NCBI GenBank assembly: GCA_009663185.1
Contig: VJZX01000005.1
Location: forward strand, 35,698-99,697
DNA length: 64,000 nt
Direction: 5' to 3'
Source: Isoptericola halalbus
Lineage (GTDB): Bacteria; Actinomycetota; Actinomycetes; Actinomycetales; Cellulomonadaceae
Made by a program: the position numbers and the translations under genes. The notes under the pieces were generated by a model. That model did not search any database. It worked only from the letters and a program-made list of their open reading frames with translations, and was not told the DNA's origin. Each line of letters begins with the position of its first letter. Position 1 is the first letter of the stretch. Positions 24,752 through 33,567 of the stretch are shown here, in pieces.

Positions 24752-25540
24752 GTGACCGCGAACAGCACCGGATCAGGTGAGCCCAGTCGCACTCTCGCGC
24801 TGCTGTGGGGGGTGCCGGACGCCTCGTCGAGCCGCAAGGGGCCGGCCAGATCGGTGACCGTCGCGCAGGTCGTCGACGCCGCGCTCGCCCTGGCCGACGA
24901 GCAGGGTCTTGCTGCCGTCACCATGCGGGCGGTGGCCGAGCGGGTCGGGGTCTCGGCGATGTCGGTGTACACCTACGTGCCAGGCAAGCCCGAGCTGCTC
25001 GACCTGATGGTGGACGCGTGTTATGCCCGGATGGCCCGCACGCCGTGGCTCGCGCAGCCGTGGCGGGAACGGCTCACCGCGGTGGCCGAGTCGAACCGGG
25101 CGCTGCTCAGCGCCCATCCCTGGCTGACCGAGGTCGCCGCGCTGAGCCGCCCCCCGCTCGGACCGGGCGTGATGGCCAAGTACGAGCACGAGCTCGCGGC
25201 GTTCGACGACACCGGCCTGTCCGACGTCGACATCGACGCCGCGTTGACCTACCTGCTCGGCTTCGTGCAGTCCCACTGTCGCTCCGCACACGACTCCGCG
25301 CGGGCCACGACGGACACGGCGATGAGCGACGCCGAGTGGTGGGCGGCCAACCAGACCGTCCTCGCCAGGGCCTTCGACCCGAACACCTACCCCCGCGCTG
25401 TCCGGATCGGCTCTGCCGCCGGCGAGGCGCAGGGCAGCGCGTGGAACGCCGCCCGGGCCTGGGAGTTCGGCCTGGCGCGCACGCTCGACGGCCTGGCAGC
25501 GCTGATCCCGGGACCGCCTGCGACGAAGACCCGAGGCTAG
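24752..25540 (+). CDS. TetR-family regulator with TetR_C-type ligand domain
   Basis: 262 residues. A ~30-residue leader precedes the helix-turn-helix (VVDAALALADEQGL, AVAERVGVSAMSVYTYVPGK). The C-terminal domain (ALLSAHPWLTEVAALSRPPLGP, YLLGFVQSH) matches the tetracycline-repressor-like class with VYTYV recognition helix, often regulating transporters or VOC enzymes. GTG start at 24752; no strong ribosome site. It is divergent from the VOC gene and likely binds the 29-bp palindrome. Confidence 0.85.
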   Translation: MTANSTGSGEPSRTLALLWGVPDASSSRKGPARSVTVAQVVDAALALADEQGLAAVTMRAVAERVGVSAMSVYTYVPGKPELLDLMVDACYARMARTPWLAQPWRERLTAVAESNRALLSAHPWLTEVAALSRPPLGPGVMAKYEHELAAFDDTGLSDVDIDAALTYLLGFVQSHCRSAHDSARATTDTAMSDAEWWAANQTVLARAFDPNTYPRAVRIGSAAGEAQGSAWNAARAWEFGLARTLDGLAALIPGPPATKTRG

Positions 25541-25669
25541 GGTGCGTCGGGTGCGCGTGCGACTGCTGCCCTGCCGACGGCGACGAGGAGTCGTGCATCC
25601 TGATGCAGGACGTCGAGGCAACGAGTTCTGTCTCGACTCGAGGGCGGCGACACAGTGCGTCGCACACCC

Positions 25670-26203
25670 CTAGCGCCGGCGCCGCCGCCGCGGCTCGGTG
25701 GGTGGCCACTCGCCGACGTCGGACCCGTCGTCGGCGGAGTGGAGCAGGTCTTGGAGCCGCACGTGCACCTGGTCGACGTTCGGGACGTCGTGCAGCTCCA
25801 TGCCCTGCTTCTCCGTGGCGTCGGAGACAACGAGGGTGCCGCAGCCGAAGACCCGGTCGATCAGGTCCTTCTCGAGCGCGACGTCGTTGATCCGGTAGAG
25901 CGGGATGTCGCGCCCGATGCGCGTCAGGATCCCGGACCGCTCGGCGATGCGATGCGTCGTGACGGAGTACGACGTCGTTCGCCAGCGCAGCCAGGGCAGG
26001 AACACCCAGGCGATCGCCGCCACCGCGGCGAGCCCGAGCACGACCCAGACCAGCACGTCGCTGGTCGCCAGCACCGCGGTCGCGACGCAGATCGCGACGA
26101 GCAGGAGCAGCAGCACGAACGGCCAGAGCAGCGTCTTCGCATGCTCGCGCAGCTCCATGACCACCGTCTCGCCGTCGGTCAGGTCCTTCTCGCGCAGCGC
26201 CAT
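25670..26203 (-). CDS. PH-domain membrane protein (bPH2/YdbS-like)
   Basis: 177 residues. A short cytoplasmic start is followed by two membrane helices (about 27-46 and 52-72), then a bacterial PH domain with WRTTSYSVTTHRIAERSG, IPLYRINDVALEKDLIDRVFGCGTLVV and a C-terminal VDQVHVRLQDLL helix. The last residues are a run of arginines. Function of these proteins is unknown, with some evidence in other species for envelope-stress or lipid roles. It converges with the TetR gene; the 129-bp gap between them (25541-25669) holds only weak inverted repeats. Confidence 0.85.
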   Translation of the reverse strand: MALREKDLTDGETVVMELREHAKTLLWPFVLLLLLVAICVATAVLATSDVLVWVVLGLAAVAAIAWVFLPWLRWRTTSYSVTTHRIAERSGILTRIGRDIPLYRINDVALEKDLIDRVFGCGTLVVSDATEKQGMELHDVPNVDQVHVRLQDLLHSADDGSDVGEWPPTEPRRRRRR

Positions 26204-26222
26204 GCTCAGATGGTGCCAGACC

Positions 26223-26363
26223 TCAGGACGCCGCGGGCAGGTTCCACGCCTCGATGGTGCGCAGGTGCTGCACGTACCCGAGCAGGCAGCTGGCCGCCGC
26301 GCGCAGCGCCTTGCTCGTGCGCCCGTCGACGCCCCCGAGCATGACACGGGCAGACTCCTCCAC
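26223..26363 (-). CDS. Possible 46-residue hypothetical protein
   Basis: A short frame from GTG 26363 (or ATG 26342, giving 39 residues) to TGA 26225-26223, just upstream of the PH-domain gene on the same strand. It reads as an amphipathic helix with SKALRAAASCLLGYVQHLRT at its centre. It has codon bias like the neighbours and no overlap with other genes, but no recognised family. It may be spurious. Confidence 0.3.
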   Translation of the reverse strand: MEESARVMLGGVDGRTSKALRAAASCLLGYVQHLRTIEAWNLPAAS

Positions 26364-26449
26364 AGACCTGCCCAAACCTGTGCGTTCTACGCGCTATGGT
26401 GTGCCCGGCCATCACAGAGTCATCACATCTCTGCCACTCGGAGCGCACG

Positions 26450-26920
26450 TTGATCGTCTTCGTCCTCATCGGCTCCGCCGGTCTGGTCCTCCTCCTGCTG
26501 TCCCTCTTCATCGGCGAGATGTTCGAGCTGGGGGACGGCGCCCTGTCGGGCGCGTCGCTCGGCGTCGGCGGAGTGGTCTTCGGGGGCGTGGGCGCGATCG
26601 TCGTCGCCAACGGGCTCGACGCGTGGGTCGCGTATGCGGCCTCCGTCGTGGTCGGGCTCCTCGCCGCCGCGCTGGCGCAGCTCATGATCCGCCGGCTGAG
26701 CGCGGGAGACGACGACGCCGCGGTGTCGCTCGTCGGGGTCCAGGGCACCGCGACGACGGCGATCACGGCAGGCTCCGGCGAGGTCGCGCTCGACGCCGTC
26801 AGCGAGCTCGAGCGGCGCCTCGCCTGGTCGGACGAGCCGATCGCCGAGGGCGCGCGCGTCGTCGTCGTCGAGCACTCGGGCAGCAGGGTGCGCGTGCAGG
26901 CGCACACGGCCGCCGACTGA
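26450..26920 (+). CDS. NfeD-like membrane protein, flotillin partner
   Basis: About 156 residues. Two or three membrane segments (IVFVLIGSAGLVLLLLSL; ASLGVGGVVFGGVGAIVV; WVAYAASVVVGLLAAAL) precede an OB-fold soluble domain (SLVGVQGTATTAITAGSGEV, ending VVVVEHSGSRVRVQA). This is the layout of short NfeD proteins encoded beside flotillins. The proposed start is TTG 26450 with GGAGCG upstream; an ATG at 26396 is in frame but would put a poor sequence ahead of the first helix. The flotillin gene follows after 43 bp. Confidence 0.75.
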   Translation: MIVFVLIGSAGLVLLLLSLFIGEMFELGDGALSGASLGVGGVVFGGVGAIVVANGLDAWVAYAASVVVGLLAAALAQLMIRRLSAGDDDAAVSLVGVQGTATTAITAGSGEVALDAVSELERRLAWSDEPIAEGARVVVVEHSGSRVRVQAHTAAD

Positions 26921-26963
26921 CATCACACCCTACCGGAAGGCGCCGCGCCGCTCGGCGCGCACC

Positions 26964-28439
26964 ATGAACGAGTCCAGCAGTCTGATCACCACGATCAGCG
27001 TCGCCGCGATCGTCCTCGCCTTCTTCGGCGTCGGCGTCTTCGTCGCCCAGCGCATCCGGCGGGTCCCGCCGAACCAGGCGCTCGTCATCGTCGGTCGCGG
27101 CGCCGGCCGGAAGGAGGCGTCCGGCACCGGGCAGAAGGTCGTCATCGGCGGCCGCACGTTCGTGTGGCCCATCCTCCAGCAGGGCTTCGCGATCTCGCTC
27201 GAGCAGCGGCAGATCGGCATCACGGTCGAGGGCGTCGACTCCAAGCGCATCAAGATCGCCATCAATGCGTCGATCAACTTCAAGGTGCGGGGTGACGAGG
27301 AGGGCGTGCGTCGCGCGGCCCAGCGCTTCCTGTCCCAGCAGGGGCTCCTGACCGAGATCATCGCGGAGTCGCTCGAGGGCTCGTTGCGCTCCATCGTCGG
27401 CGACATGACGATCGAGGAGATCATCTCGGACCGCAAGGGGCTGTCGGACCGCGTCGTCGCTTCGACCAAGACCGACCTCGCGGAGCAGGGCCTGCAGGTC
27501 GACCTGCTCAACATCTCCGACATCTCGACGCCGGGCTCGGACTACCTCGCCAACCTCGGTCGCGCCGAGGCCGCGCGCGCCCGGCAGGTCGCCGAGGTGT
27601 CCGAGGCCGAGGCGCGCCGCGCCTCGGAGTTCGCGGTCATCGAGGCCGCCGAGCAGATCGCGGAGCGGCAGAAGGCTCTCGACCTCAAGAAGGCCGCGAT
27701 CAAGGCCGAGACCGACCGTGCGTCCGCCGAGGCCGACGCCGCCGGGCAGCTCGCCCGCGCCGAGCAGGACCGGCTCGTGGCCCAGCAGGAGCGCGAGGCG
27801 ATGGCCGAGAAGGCGCGCGTCGAGCAGGAGCGCCTCGACATCGAGGTCCGCAAGCCCGCCGAGGCCAGCGCCTATGCGCAGGTCCAGGAGGCGACCGCCC
27901 GGCGTGACGCGAGCAACGCGGCGACGGAGGCGGAGGCGTTCAAGCGCACCACGATCGCCGAGGCGAACAAGAAGGCGGCGATCCAGGACGCCGAGGCCGC
28001 GGCCGAGGCCGTCCGACGCGCGGGCGAGGCCGACCGTGACCGGCAGGTCGCGCACGCCACGGGCATCAAGGCCGAGGGCGAGGCTCGCGCGGCGGCGATC
28101 GAGGCCGAGGGCCGGGCCGAGGCCGCGGCGACGGACGCCAAGGCCGAGGCGCTCAAGAAGTACGGCGAGGCCGCGCTCGTCCAGGAGCTCATCGAGCGTC
28201 TGCCGGAGATCGTCCGGGCGGCGGCTGAGCCCATCGCGTCGATCCAGGGCATGACGGTCGTGTCCACCGACGGCGCGTCGTCGGTCACGAAGACGGTCGC
28301 GTCGGTGCTCGGCGAGGGCCAGGGTGTCGTCAAGCAGCTCACCGGCGTCGACATCAACCAGCTCATCGCGGGTATCGCCGCCGGCCAGCTCGGCGGCGAG
28401 CAGCCGGCGTCGACCAACGGCACGACGACCTTGAGCTGA
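26964..28439 (+). CDS. Flotillin (SPFH-domain membrane scaffold)
   Basis: 491 residues. One N-terminal membrane helix (about 6-28) and RRVPPNQALVIVGRGAG precede the SPFH domain (~40-200), with a long Ala/Glu/Lys/Arg coiled coil (~205-410) of repeated EA motifs, then a Gly-rich C-terminal tail (LIAGIAAGQLGGEQ). Flotillins organise membrane microdomains. The upstream NfeD gene supports the assignment. No strong ribosome site is visible next to the ATG; a GC-rich hairpin-capable stretch lies just before it. A 62-bp perfect palindrome follows the stop. Confidence 0.92.
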   Translation: MNESSSLITTISVAAIVLAFFGVGVFVAQRIRRVPPNQALVIVGRGAGRKEASGTGQKVVIGGRTFVWPILQQGFAISLEQRQIGITVEGVDSKRIKIAINASINFKVRGDEEGVRRAAQRFLSQQGLLTEIIAESLEGSLRSIVGDMTIEEIISDRKGLSDRVVASTKTDLAEQGLQVDLLNISDISTPGSDYLANLGRAEAARARQVAEVSEAEARRASEFAVIEAAEQIAERQKALDLKKAAIKAETDRASAEADAAGQLARAEQDRLVAQQEREAMAEKARVEQERLDIEVRKPAEASAYAQVQEATARRDASNAATEAEAFKRTTIAEANKKAAIQDAEAAAEAVRRAGEADRDRQVAHATGIKAEGEARAAAIEAEGRAEAAATDAKAEALKKYGEAALVQELIERLPEIVRAAAEPIASIQGMTVVSTDGASSVTKTVASVLGEGQGVVKQLTGVDINQLIAGIAAGQLGGEQPASTNGTTTLS

Positions 28440-28445
28440 CCACCC

Positions 28446-28507
28446 CTTCGAGAACGCCATCGGTGGCGCTACCGGGCCCGGTAGCGCCACCGATGGCGTT
28501 CTCGAAG
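28446..28507. terminator. Perfect 62-bp palindrome
   Basis: The 31 bases from 28446 to 28476 (CTTCGAGAACGCCATCGG through to GCTACCGGG) are followed by their exact reverse complement to 28507, centred on GGGCCC with no spacer. It begins seven bases after the flotillin stop. As RNA it would form a ~29-bp stem, so a rho-independent-like terminator without a U-tract is likely. Its exactness also fits a mobile palindromic element. Confidence 0.75.
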
Positions 28508-28557
28508 ATGCGTTGTCGCCCCGGAATCTCTGCGACGCCTCGGCTGTTGGGGCCAGC

Positions 28558-29274
28558 GTGACGAGCAGCGAGAAGCAACCCCTGAAGATCGACGTCTGGT
28601 CGGACGTCGCGTGCCCCTGGTGCTACATCGGCAAGCGCCGGTTCGCGAGCGCCCTTGACCGGATCGCCGAGCGCGACGGCGCGGCACCCGAGGTCGAGAT
28701 CGAGTACCACTCGTTCGAGCTCTCGCCCGACACGCCCGTCGACTTCGAGGGCACGTCGACGGAGTTCCTCGCGCGGCACAAGGGCATCCCGCTCGCGCAG
28801 GCGCAGCAGATGAACGACCACGTGACGCAGCTCGCGGCGGCCGAGGGCCTCGACTACCGCATGGACGACGTCCAGCACACCAAGACCCTCAAGGCGCACG
28901 AGCTGCTCCACCTCGCCAAGGCACACGGCCGGCAGGAGCAGATGAAGGAGCGCCTGCTGCGCGCCTACTTCACCGAGGGACGCCACGTCGGGCGGGCAGC
29001 CGACCTCGCGGACCTCGCGGCCGAGGTAGGGCTCGACCGCGACGAGGTCCTGGCCGCGCTCGAGTCCGGACGCTACGCCGACGACGTCGCCGCCGACATG
29101 GCTCAGGCCCGCGCCTTCGGGATCAACGGCGTCCCGTTCTACGTGATCGACGGCCGGTACGGCGTCTCCGGGGCCCAGGATCCGGCGATCTTCGTCCAGG
29201 TGCTCGACCAGATCCTCGCCGAGCAGCGCGGTGAGGCGGAACTCACACCGTCCGGGGGCCGTTCCAACGCGTGA
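28558..29274 (+). CDS. DsbA-family oxidoreductase (FrnE-like)
   Basis: 238 residues with a thioredoxin-fold active site CPWC at Cys19-Cys22 (DVACPWCYIGKRRF), a helical insertion, and GINGVPFYVIDGRYGVSGAQ with the cis-Pro loop near residue 185. This is the FrnE/2-hydroxychromene-2-carboxylate isomerase-like subgroup of cytosolic DsbA proteins, generally linked to oxidative-stress tolerance. GTG start at 28558. It stands alone, after the palindrome. Confidence 0.88.
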   Translation: MTSSEKQPLKIDVWSDVACPWCYIGKRRFASALDRIAERDGAAPEVEIEYHSFELSPDTPVDFEGTSTEFLARHKGIPLAQAQQMNDHVTQLAAAEGLDYRMDDVQHTKTLKAHELLHLAKAHGRQEQMKERLLRAYFTEGRHVGRAADLADLAAEVGLDRDEVLAALESGRYADDVAADMAQARAFGINGVPFYVIDGRYGVSGAQDPAIFVQVLDQILAEQRGEAELTPSGGRSNA

Positions 29275-29376
29275 AAACCCCGGAGACGCGGTATCACTGG
29301 GTGAGACCGCGTCCGTGAGGGCGTCGTCCGCGAAGGAACACGAGCATCGGCGCCCGTGCGCCCGCAAGGAGGATCC

Positions 29377-29541
29377 ATGACCGACGACACGTACCGTTCG
29401 ATCGCCAACCCGCGTCGCACGACGCTCGTAGGGGCGAGTGCCGCCGAGGCCGCCGCCCCGCGTCGCGACGAGAAGCCGCTGCAGCTGCTCGCCGACGACG
29501 GCGCCACCTGCGTCGACGGCGCGTGCTCGCTGAGCGACTGA
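29377..29541 (+). CDS. 54-residue protein ending in a two-cysteine motif
   Basis: Starts at ATG with an AAGGAGGATCC ribosome site, among the strongest in the window, so it is very likely translated. The sequence is hydrophilic, TTLVGASAAEAAAPRRDEK, then LQLLADDGATCVDGACSLSD at the extreme C-terminus, with two Cys five residues apart. No known family was recognised. A leader-plus-Cys-core layout recalls modified peptides or a small redox/metal protein, but no modification enzyme is adjacent. It converges with the AlkA-like gene (4-bp gap). Confidence 0.7.
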   Translation: MTDDTYRSIANPRRTTLVGASAAEAAAPRRDEKPLQLLADDGATCVDGACSLSD

Positions 29542-29545
29542 GCCG

Positions 29546-30472
29546 TCAGAACGCCCGGTAGTCGGCGATCGGGAGCTTCGGCCCGCGGCGCGGCGCTCTC
29601 GCTCTCCCACCGAGGAACAGCAACCGCACCACGCGGTGCCGGTGGGGGGCGTAGGGCGCCAGCAGCCGAAGCATCCCGGCGTCGTCGGTGCGTTCGCCCG
29701 TGAGCGCCCAGCCGACGGCGGCGGCCAGGTGGTAGTCGCCCACGGACACGGCGTCGGCGTCGCCGAGCGCGCGCTGCGCGACCTCGGCAGAGGTCCACAC
29801 CGCGACCCCGGGGACCTTCTCCAGCCGCTCGCGCGCGTCGGCGGGCGCCATCGTCGCCGCCTCCTCGAGCCGTGCCGCGACGCGGGCACACGCCGTCACG
29901 GTCCGCGCGCGCTGCGGGTCGACCCCGGCGCGGTGCCACTCCCACACGGGCACGGACACCCACGTCCGGGCGTCGGGCACCACACGCATGCCCGACGGCG
30001 CGGGTCCGGGAGCCGGCGTCCCGTGCCGTGTGACGAGGTACCGCCACGCCCGGTGCGCGGTGACGACCTGAACCCTCTGCTCGAGGACGGCCGGCACCAG
30101 GGCTTCCATGACCCGCTCGCTGCGGGTCATGCGCAGGCCTGGCGTCCGGCGGTGGGCGTCGGCAGCCTGAGCGGGCGGGGCGAACCCGGTCGCGTCGTCG
30201 TGCTCCCCGAGCAGGCCGGGCAGGCCCTCGGCGGACTCACGCGCGCCGGGACCCCACAGGTGCACGACGACGGAGCCGTCGGCGCCGGGTGCGAGGCGCT
30301 GTGTCACGGGACCGGTCCGCAGCAGGCTCGTGCGCCACACGGCACCGTCGGGCGTGGTCCGGAACGTGGGGTCGCCCGCGCCGTGGCGCAGCGGGGCGAG
30401 CGTCAGCCCCAGGTCGAGCGGGCGGTCGGAGACGTGCCGCACGGTGAGGCGCTCGCGACGGACGGTCAGCAC
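29546..30472 (-). CDS. DNA-3-methyladenine glycosylase, AlkA-type
   Basis: 308 residues. The N-terminal beta domain is followed by a helix-hairpin-helix glycosylase domain: VMEALVPAVLEQRVQV, the hairpin LEKVPGVAVWTSAEVAQRA, then ADAVSVGDYHLAAAVGWAL with the catalytic Asp. It removes alkylated bases in base-excision repair. The C-terminal RRGPKLPIADYRAF is typical of actinobacterial members. No Ada regulator is adjacent, so regulation cannot be inferred. Confidence 0.85.
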   Translation of the reverse strand: MLTVRRERLTVRHVSDRPLDLGLTLAPLRHGAGDPTFRTTPDGAVWRTSLLRTGPVTQRLAPGADGSVVVHLWGPGARESAEGLPGLLGEHDDATGFAPPAQAADAHRRTPGLRMTRSERVMEALVPAVLEQRVQVVTAHRAWRYLVTRHGTPAPGPAPSGMRVVPDARTWVSVPVWEWHRAGVDPQRARTVTACARVAARLEEAATMAPADARERLEKVPGVAVWTSAEVAQRALGDADAVSVGDYHLAAAVGWALTGERTDDAGMLRLLAPYAPHRHRVVRLLFLGGRARAPRRGPKLPIADYRAF

Positions 30473-30500
30473 GGACCCACGCTACGCCGCCGCGGGCCGG

Positions 30501-31112
30501 TCAATCGAAGAGCGTGTCGAGCTCCCATGCGGGCTCGGTCGGCGTCGCGCCCGTCGCGCCACGGCCGGTGCCCGCCCGGGCACCGACGGCCTCGCGGCCG
30601 GCGTCCGTCGGGACCGCCTCACCGTCGAGACCGCCCTCCGTGCGCGCGTCGACCAGCAGGCCCTCGACCTCGCCGCGGCCGGCCGCCCAGTCCTGCGCGG
30701 CGAGCCCGGCGAGCTGGTCGGCCCGCTCGTTGAACTGGTTGCCGACGTGGCCACGCACCCAGCGGAACCGCACCGGTCCGGGACGCTCGGCGATCGCGCG
30801 GTCGATCGCCTGGATGAGCTCGAGGTTCTTGACGGCACCTCCGGACGCCGTCCGCCAGCCCTTGCGCTTCCAGCCGTCGACCCACTCGGAGGCGCACCGG
30901 ATGGCGTACTGCGAGTCGGACTCGATGAGCAGAGGCTCGTCACCGGGGTGCGCCTCGATCGCGCGCAGGAGCGCGGTGAGCTCGGCGATCTGGTTCGTCC
31001 CCGTCGCAGCGCCGCCCGAGTCGAAGCGGCCACTCTCGTGAGCGATCCACGCCCATCCGATCGCGCCGCCCGGGTTGCGCAGGCAGGAGCCGTCGGTGCT
31101 GACAATGATCAC
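30501..31112 (-). CDS. rnhA: Ribonuclease HI
   Basis: 203 residues. Catalytic carboxylates: Asp in STDGSCLRNPGG (near residue 7), Glu in NQIAELTALLRAI, Asp in LLIESDSQYAIRC, and Asp in NERADQLAGLAA after the conserved RWVRGHVGNQFNE. It degrades RNA in RNA-DNA hybrids. About 55 extra residues at the C-terminus are Gly/Ala-rich and have no assigned role. GTG start at 31112, with GAGAGGAA upstream. Confidence 0.93.
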   Translation of the reverse strand: MIIVSTDGSCLRNPGGAIGWAWIAHESGRFDSGGAATGTNQIAELTALLRAIEAHPGDEPLLIESDSQYAIRCASEWVDGWKRKGWRTASGGAVKNLELIQAIDRAIAERPGPVRFRWVRGHVGNQFNERADQLAGLAAQDWAAGRGEVEGLLVDARTEGGLDGEAVPTDAGREAVGARAGTGRGATGATPTEPAWELDTLFD

Positions 31113-31289
31113 GCCGTCGTTCCTCTCGCCGTCCGGCCTCCCGGACGTCGGACACATTGTGCCCTGAGCCGGTGACATGCACGTGAACCTCGGACGGCGA
31201 TCCCGAGTGCCGGACGAGTGCGGACGCCCGAATCCGGCGGCCCGAGCGGCCGGAACCCACCACGACGTCTCGGCGGCGATCATGTGGCC

Positions 31290-32426
31290 ATGGCCCCACC
31301 GACCCCCGCCGAGCGCTCGGCCGGGCAGCACCCGGCGCAGCCACGGTCGTCCGCGGACGTCCGCCGCTGGCGCCGCTACCTCGCAGCCGAGCGCGCCGAG
31401 GCCGCGGTCTACCGCGACCTCGCGAGCCGACGCGCGGGGGAGGAGCGCGCGATCCTGCTGGCGCTCGCTGAGGCCGAGAAGCGGCACGAGCAGCACTGGC
31501 TCAGCCTCCTGGGCGACGACGTCGGCAAGCCGCTCAAGGGTGACTGGCGCACGCGGATGCTCGGCTTCCTCGCCCGGCGCCTCGGCGGCGTCTTCGTGCT
31601 CGCGCTGGCGCAGCGAGCAGAGGCGCGCTCGGCGTACGGCGGCGAGAAGTTCGCGACGGCGACCATGGCCGCGGACGAGCAGATCCACGAAGAGGTCGTG
31701 CGCGGCCTCGCGACGCGGGGGCGCAACCGGCTGTCGGGGACCTTCCGCGCCGCGGTGTTCGGGGCGAACGACGGGCTCGTGTCCAACCTCGCGCTCGTGC
31801 TCGGCATCGGTGCGTCCGGCGTCTCGACCGTGACGATCCTGCTGACGGGACTCGCGGGTCTCCTCGCCGGCGCTCTGTCGATGGGCGCGGGCGAGTACGT
31901 CTCGGTGCGCTCGCAGCGTGAGCTGCTCGAGGCGTCCACACCCGACCCGGACGCCGACCGGGCCCTGCCGCACCTCGACGTCGACACGAACGAGCTCGCG
32001 CTGGTCTACCGGGCCCGCGGGATGGCCGCCGACGAGGCGCAGGCCCATGCGGACGAGGTTCTGACCCGGCTCGCGGCCGCCGGACCGGCGTCGGTGTCGG
32101 ACGACGTCGGCACTGCCGCGCGCGCCGAGGTCGACGAGCACGAGACCCACGGCACCGCGTGGGGCGCCGCGATCTCGAGCTTCCTCTTCTTCGCCTCGGG
32201 CGCGATCGTCCCCGTGCTTCCGTACCTCTTCGGCCTCTCGGGCGGCCAGGCGGTGCTCGTGGCCGGCGCACTCGTCGGCGTCGCGCTCCTCGTGACCGGT
32301 GCAATCACCGGCCTGCTCTCCGGGACGTCGCCCCTGACGCGCGCGCTGAGGCAGCTCGGGATCGGCTTCGGAGCGGCGGGGATCACGTACCTGCTCGGTC
32401 TGCTCTTCGGCACGACGGTCGCCTGA
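31290..32426 (+). CDS. Ferritin-like/VIT1-CCC1 family iron-manganese transporter
   Basis: 378 residues. Residues ~20-150 are a ferritin-like rubrerythrin domain with carboxylate/His ligands (AAERAEAAVYRDLA, EAEKRHEQHW, ADEQIHEEVVRGL). Residues ~155-378 are a VIT1-type membrane domain with about five helices, including FGANDGLVSNLALVLGIG and GALSMGAGEYVSVRSQRELL. The family moves Fe(II)/Mn(II) across membranes; the ferritin-like part may sense or deliver iron. ATG at 31290. It is divergent from rnhA; the 177-bp gap (31113-31289) shows no recognised operator. Confidence 0.88.
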   Translation: MAPPTPAERSAGQHPAQPRSSADVRRWRRYLAAERAEAAVYRDLASRRAGEERAILLALAEAEKRHEQHWLSLLGDDVGKPLKGDWRTRMLGFLARRLGGVFVLALAQRAEARSAYGGEKFATATMAADEQIHEEVVRGLATRGRNRLSGTFRAAVFGANDGLVSNLALVLGIGASGVSTVTILLTGLAGLLAGALSMGAGEYVSVRSQRELLEASTPDPDADRALPHLDVDTNELALVYRARGMAADEAQAHADEVLTRLAAAGPASVSDDVGTAARAEVDEHETHGTAWGAAISSFLFFASGAIVPVLPYLFGLSGGQAVLVAGALVGVALLVTGAITGLLSGTSPLTRALRQLGIGFGAAGITYLLGLLFGTTVA

Positions 32427-32550
32427 GCGGTCGCACGACTCGCCCCGACCGGGTGAAAAATCTGTGCGTGCTGTTGCGGCGAGCAGCAGCAGCGAGCATC
32501 GTGTGAAGCAACGCGACCGAGCCCGGGCAGCCGGGCCGCAGGGGGGCTGG

Positions 32551-33486
32551 ATGACGCGCCGCGCAGAACAGCGGGTGGGGGCCACGCGCTTCCGCCGTTG
32601 GCTGCTGCGCGCCGCCGGCGTCACCCTCGCGAGCGCAGGCGCCGTCTGCATGAGCGCCGCCGTCGCGTCGGCCGACGACTCCGACGGGCCGCTGGCGCCG
32701 CTCACCTCCACCGTCGAGAAGGCCTCCACGACCGCCGTCGAGCCCGTGGCCGACACGGTGGCACAGGTGTCTCGGAGGGCGGCCGAGCCCGTCGCGAAGC
32801 CGGTCGAGAAGGTGACGGAGAAGGTCGTCGAGCCGGTCGCGACGAGCGTGACCCCTGTCGCTGACCCGGTGGTCGACGCCGTCGAGCCGGTGACCGCACC
32901 GGTCGCCGAGGCCGCCGAGCCCGTCCTGAAGCCCGCCGCCGACTCGCTGAAGCCGGCGAACGAGCTCGTGGAAGGTGTCGTCACACCGTTCGTGCCCGTC
33001 ATCGAGCCGATCGTCGACGTCGTCGCACCCGTGGTCGAGGGCATCGCCGAGGAGACCGGCGAGGTGCTGCCGCCGATCGGCCTTCTCCTCCCGGGCAGCG
33101 TTGACGCGGGTCCTGGCACGGCACCTCCGCCTGTCGCGCCGCCGTCCAGCCCGGGCACGCCGTACGACTCCTCTCTCGCCCCGCCCGAGGACACCGTTCC
33201 CGGCCCGGTGGCGCCCCCCGCCCCGACCTCAGGCGTGCCTCCGCACGTCCTGGACCACGCGACGACCGGGTCGCTGAGCACCCCGTTCACCGCTCTCGCC
33301 GCCGGAAGCCTGCCGCTCGGCATCGGCTCGGGTGGCGCCACGAACGGCGCCGCCGCGAGCGGCGACACTGTCGCGCTGCTCGCGAGCCTCCCCATCCAGT
33401 CGGCCGGCACGTGGCTCCTGCCCGCCGCCGACGCGTTCTCGTCACTTCCTTACCCCGCCTTCGAGATCCCTGTCTCTCCTGCCTGA
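32551..33486 (+). CDS. Exported Val/Pro-repeat protein
   Basis: 311 residues. The signal peptide (RRWLLRAAGVTLASAGAVCM, cleavage after VASA near residue 44) precedes about 110 residues of irregular EPV/KPV/DPV repeats (for example AEPVAKPVEKVTEKVVEPV). Next come a Pro-rich linker with APPSSPGTPYDS and a C-terminal Gly/Ala/Ser region. There is no sorting signal or second membrane segment, so it is probably released or wall-associated. The ATG has a GGGGGG-rich site upstream. The repetitive acidic surface protein gene follows after 81 bp, suggesting a surface-protein pair. The 124-bp gap before it contains GAGCAGCAGCAGCGAGC and no clear promoter. Confidence 0.65.
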   Translation: MTRRAEQRVGATRFRRWLLRAAGVTLASAGAVCMSAAVASADDSDGPLAPLTSTVEKASTTAVEPVADTVAQVSRRAAEPVAKPVEKVTEKVVEPVATSVTPVADPVVDAVEPVTAPVAEAAEPVLKPAADSLKPANELVEGVVTPFVPVIEPIVDVVAPVVEGIAEETGEVLPPIGLLLPGSVDAGPGTAPPPVAPPSSPGTPYDSSLAPPEDTVPGPVAPPAPTSGVPPHVLDHATTGSLSTPFTALAAGSLPLGIGSGGATNGAAASGDTVALLASLPIQSAGTWLLPAADAFSSLPYPAFEIPVSPA

Positions 33487-33567
33487 CGTGGGCCATGTCG
33501 CGCCTTGAGCGCGGCACGGCCCGGGCGGCGACCGCCGTCCGGAACGTCAGCGACAGGAGAGACAACC

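Noticed and set aside
30501-33410. A 969-codon minus-strand frame that includes RNase HI
   Set aside because: Only the last ~200 codons are RNase HI. The upstream part is antisense to the VIT1 and Val/Pro-repeat genes with no domain.
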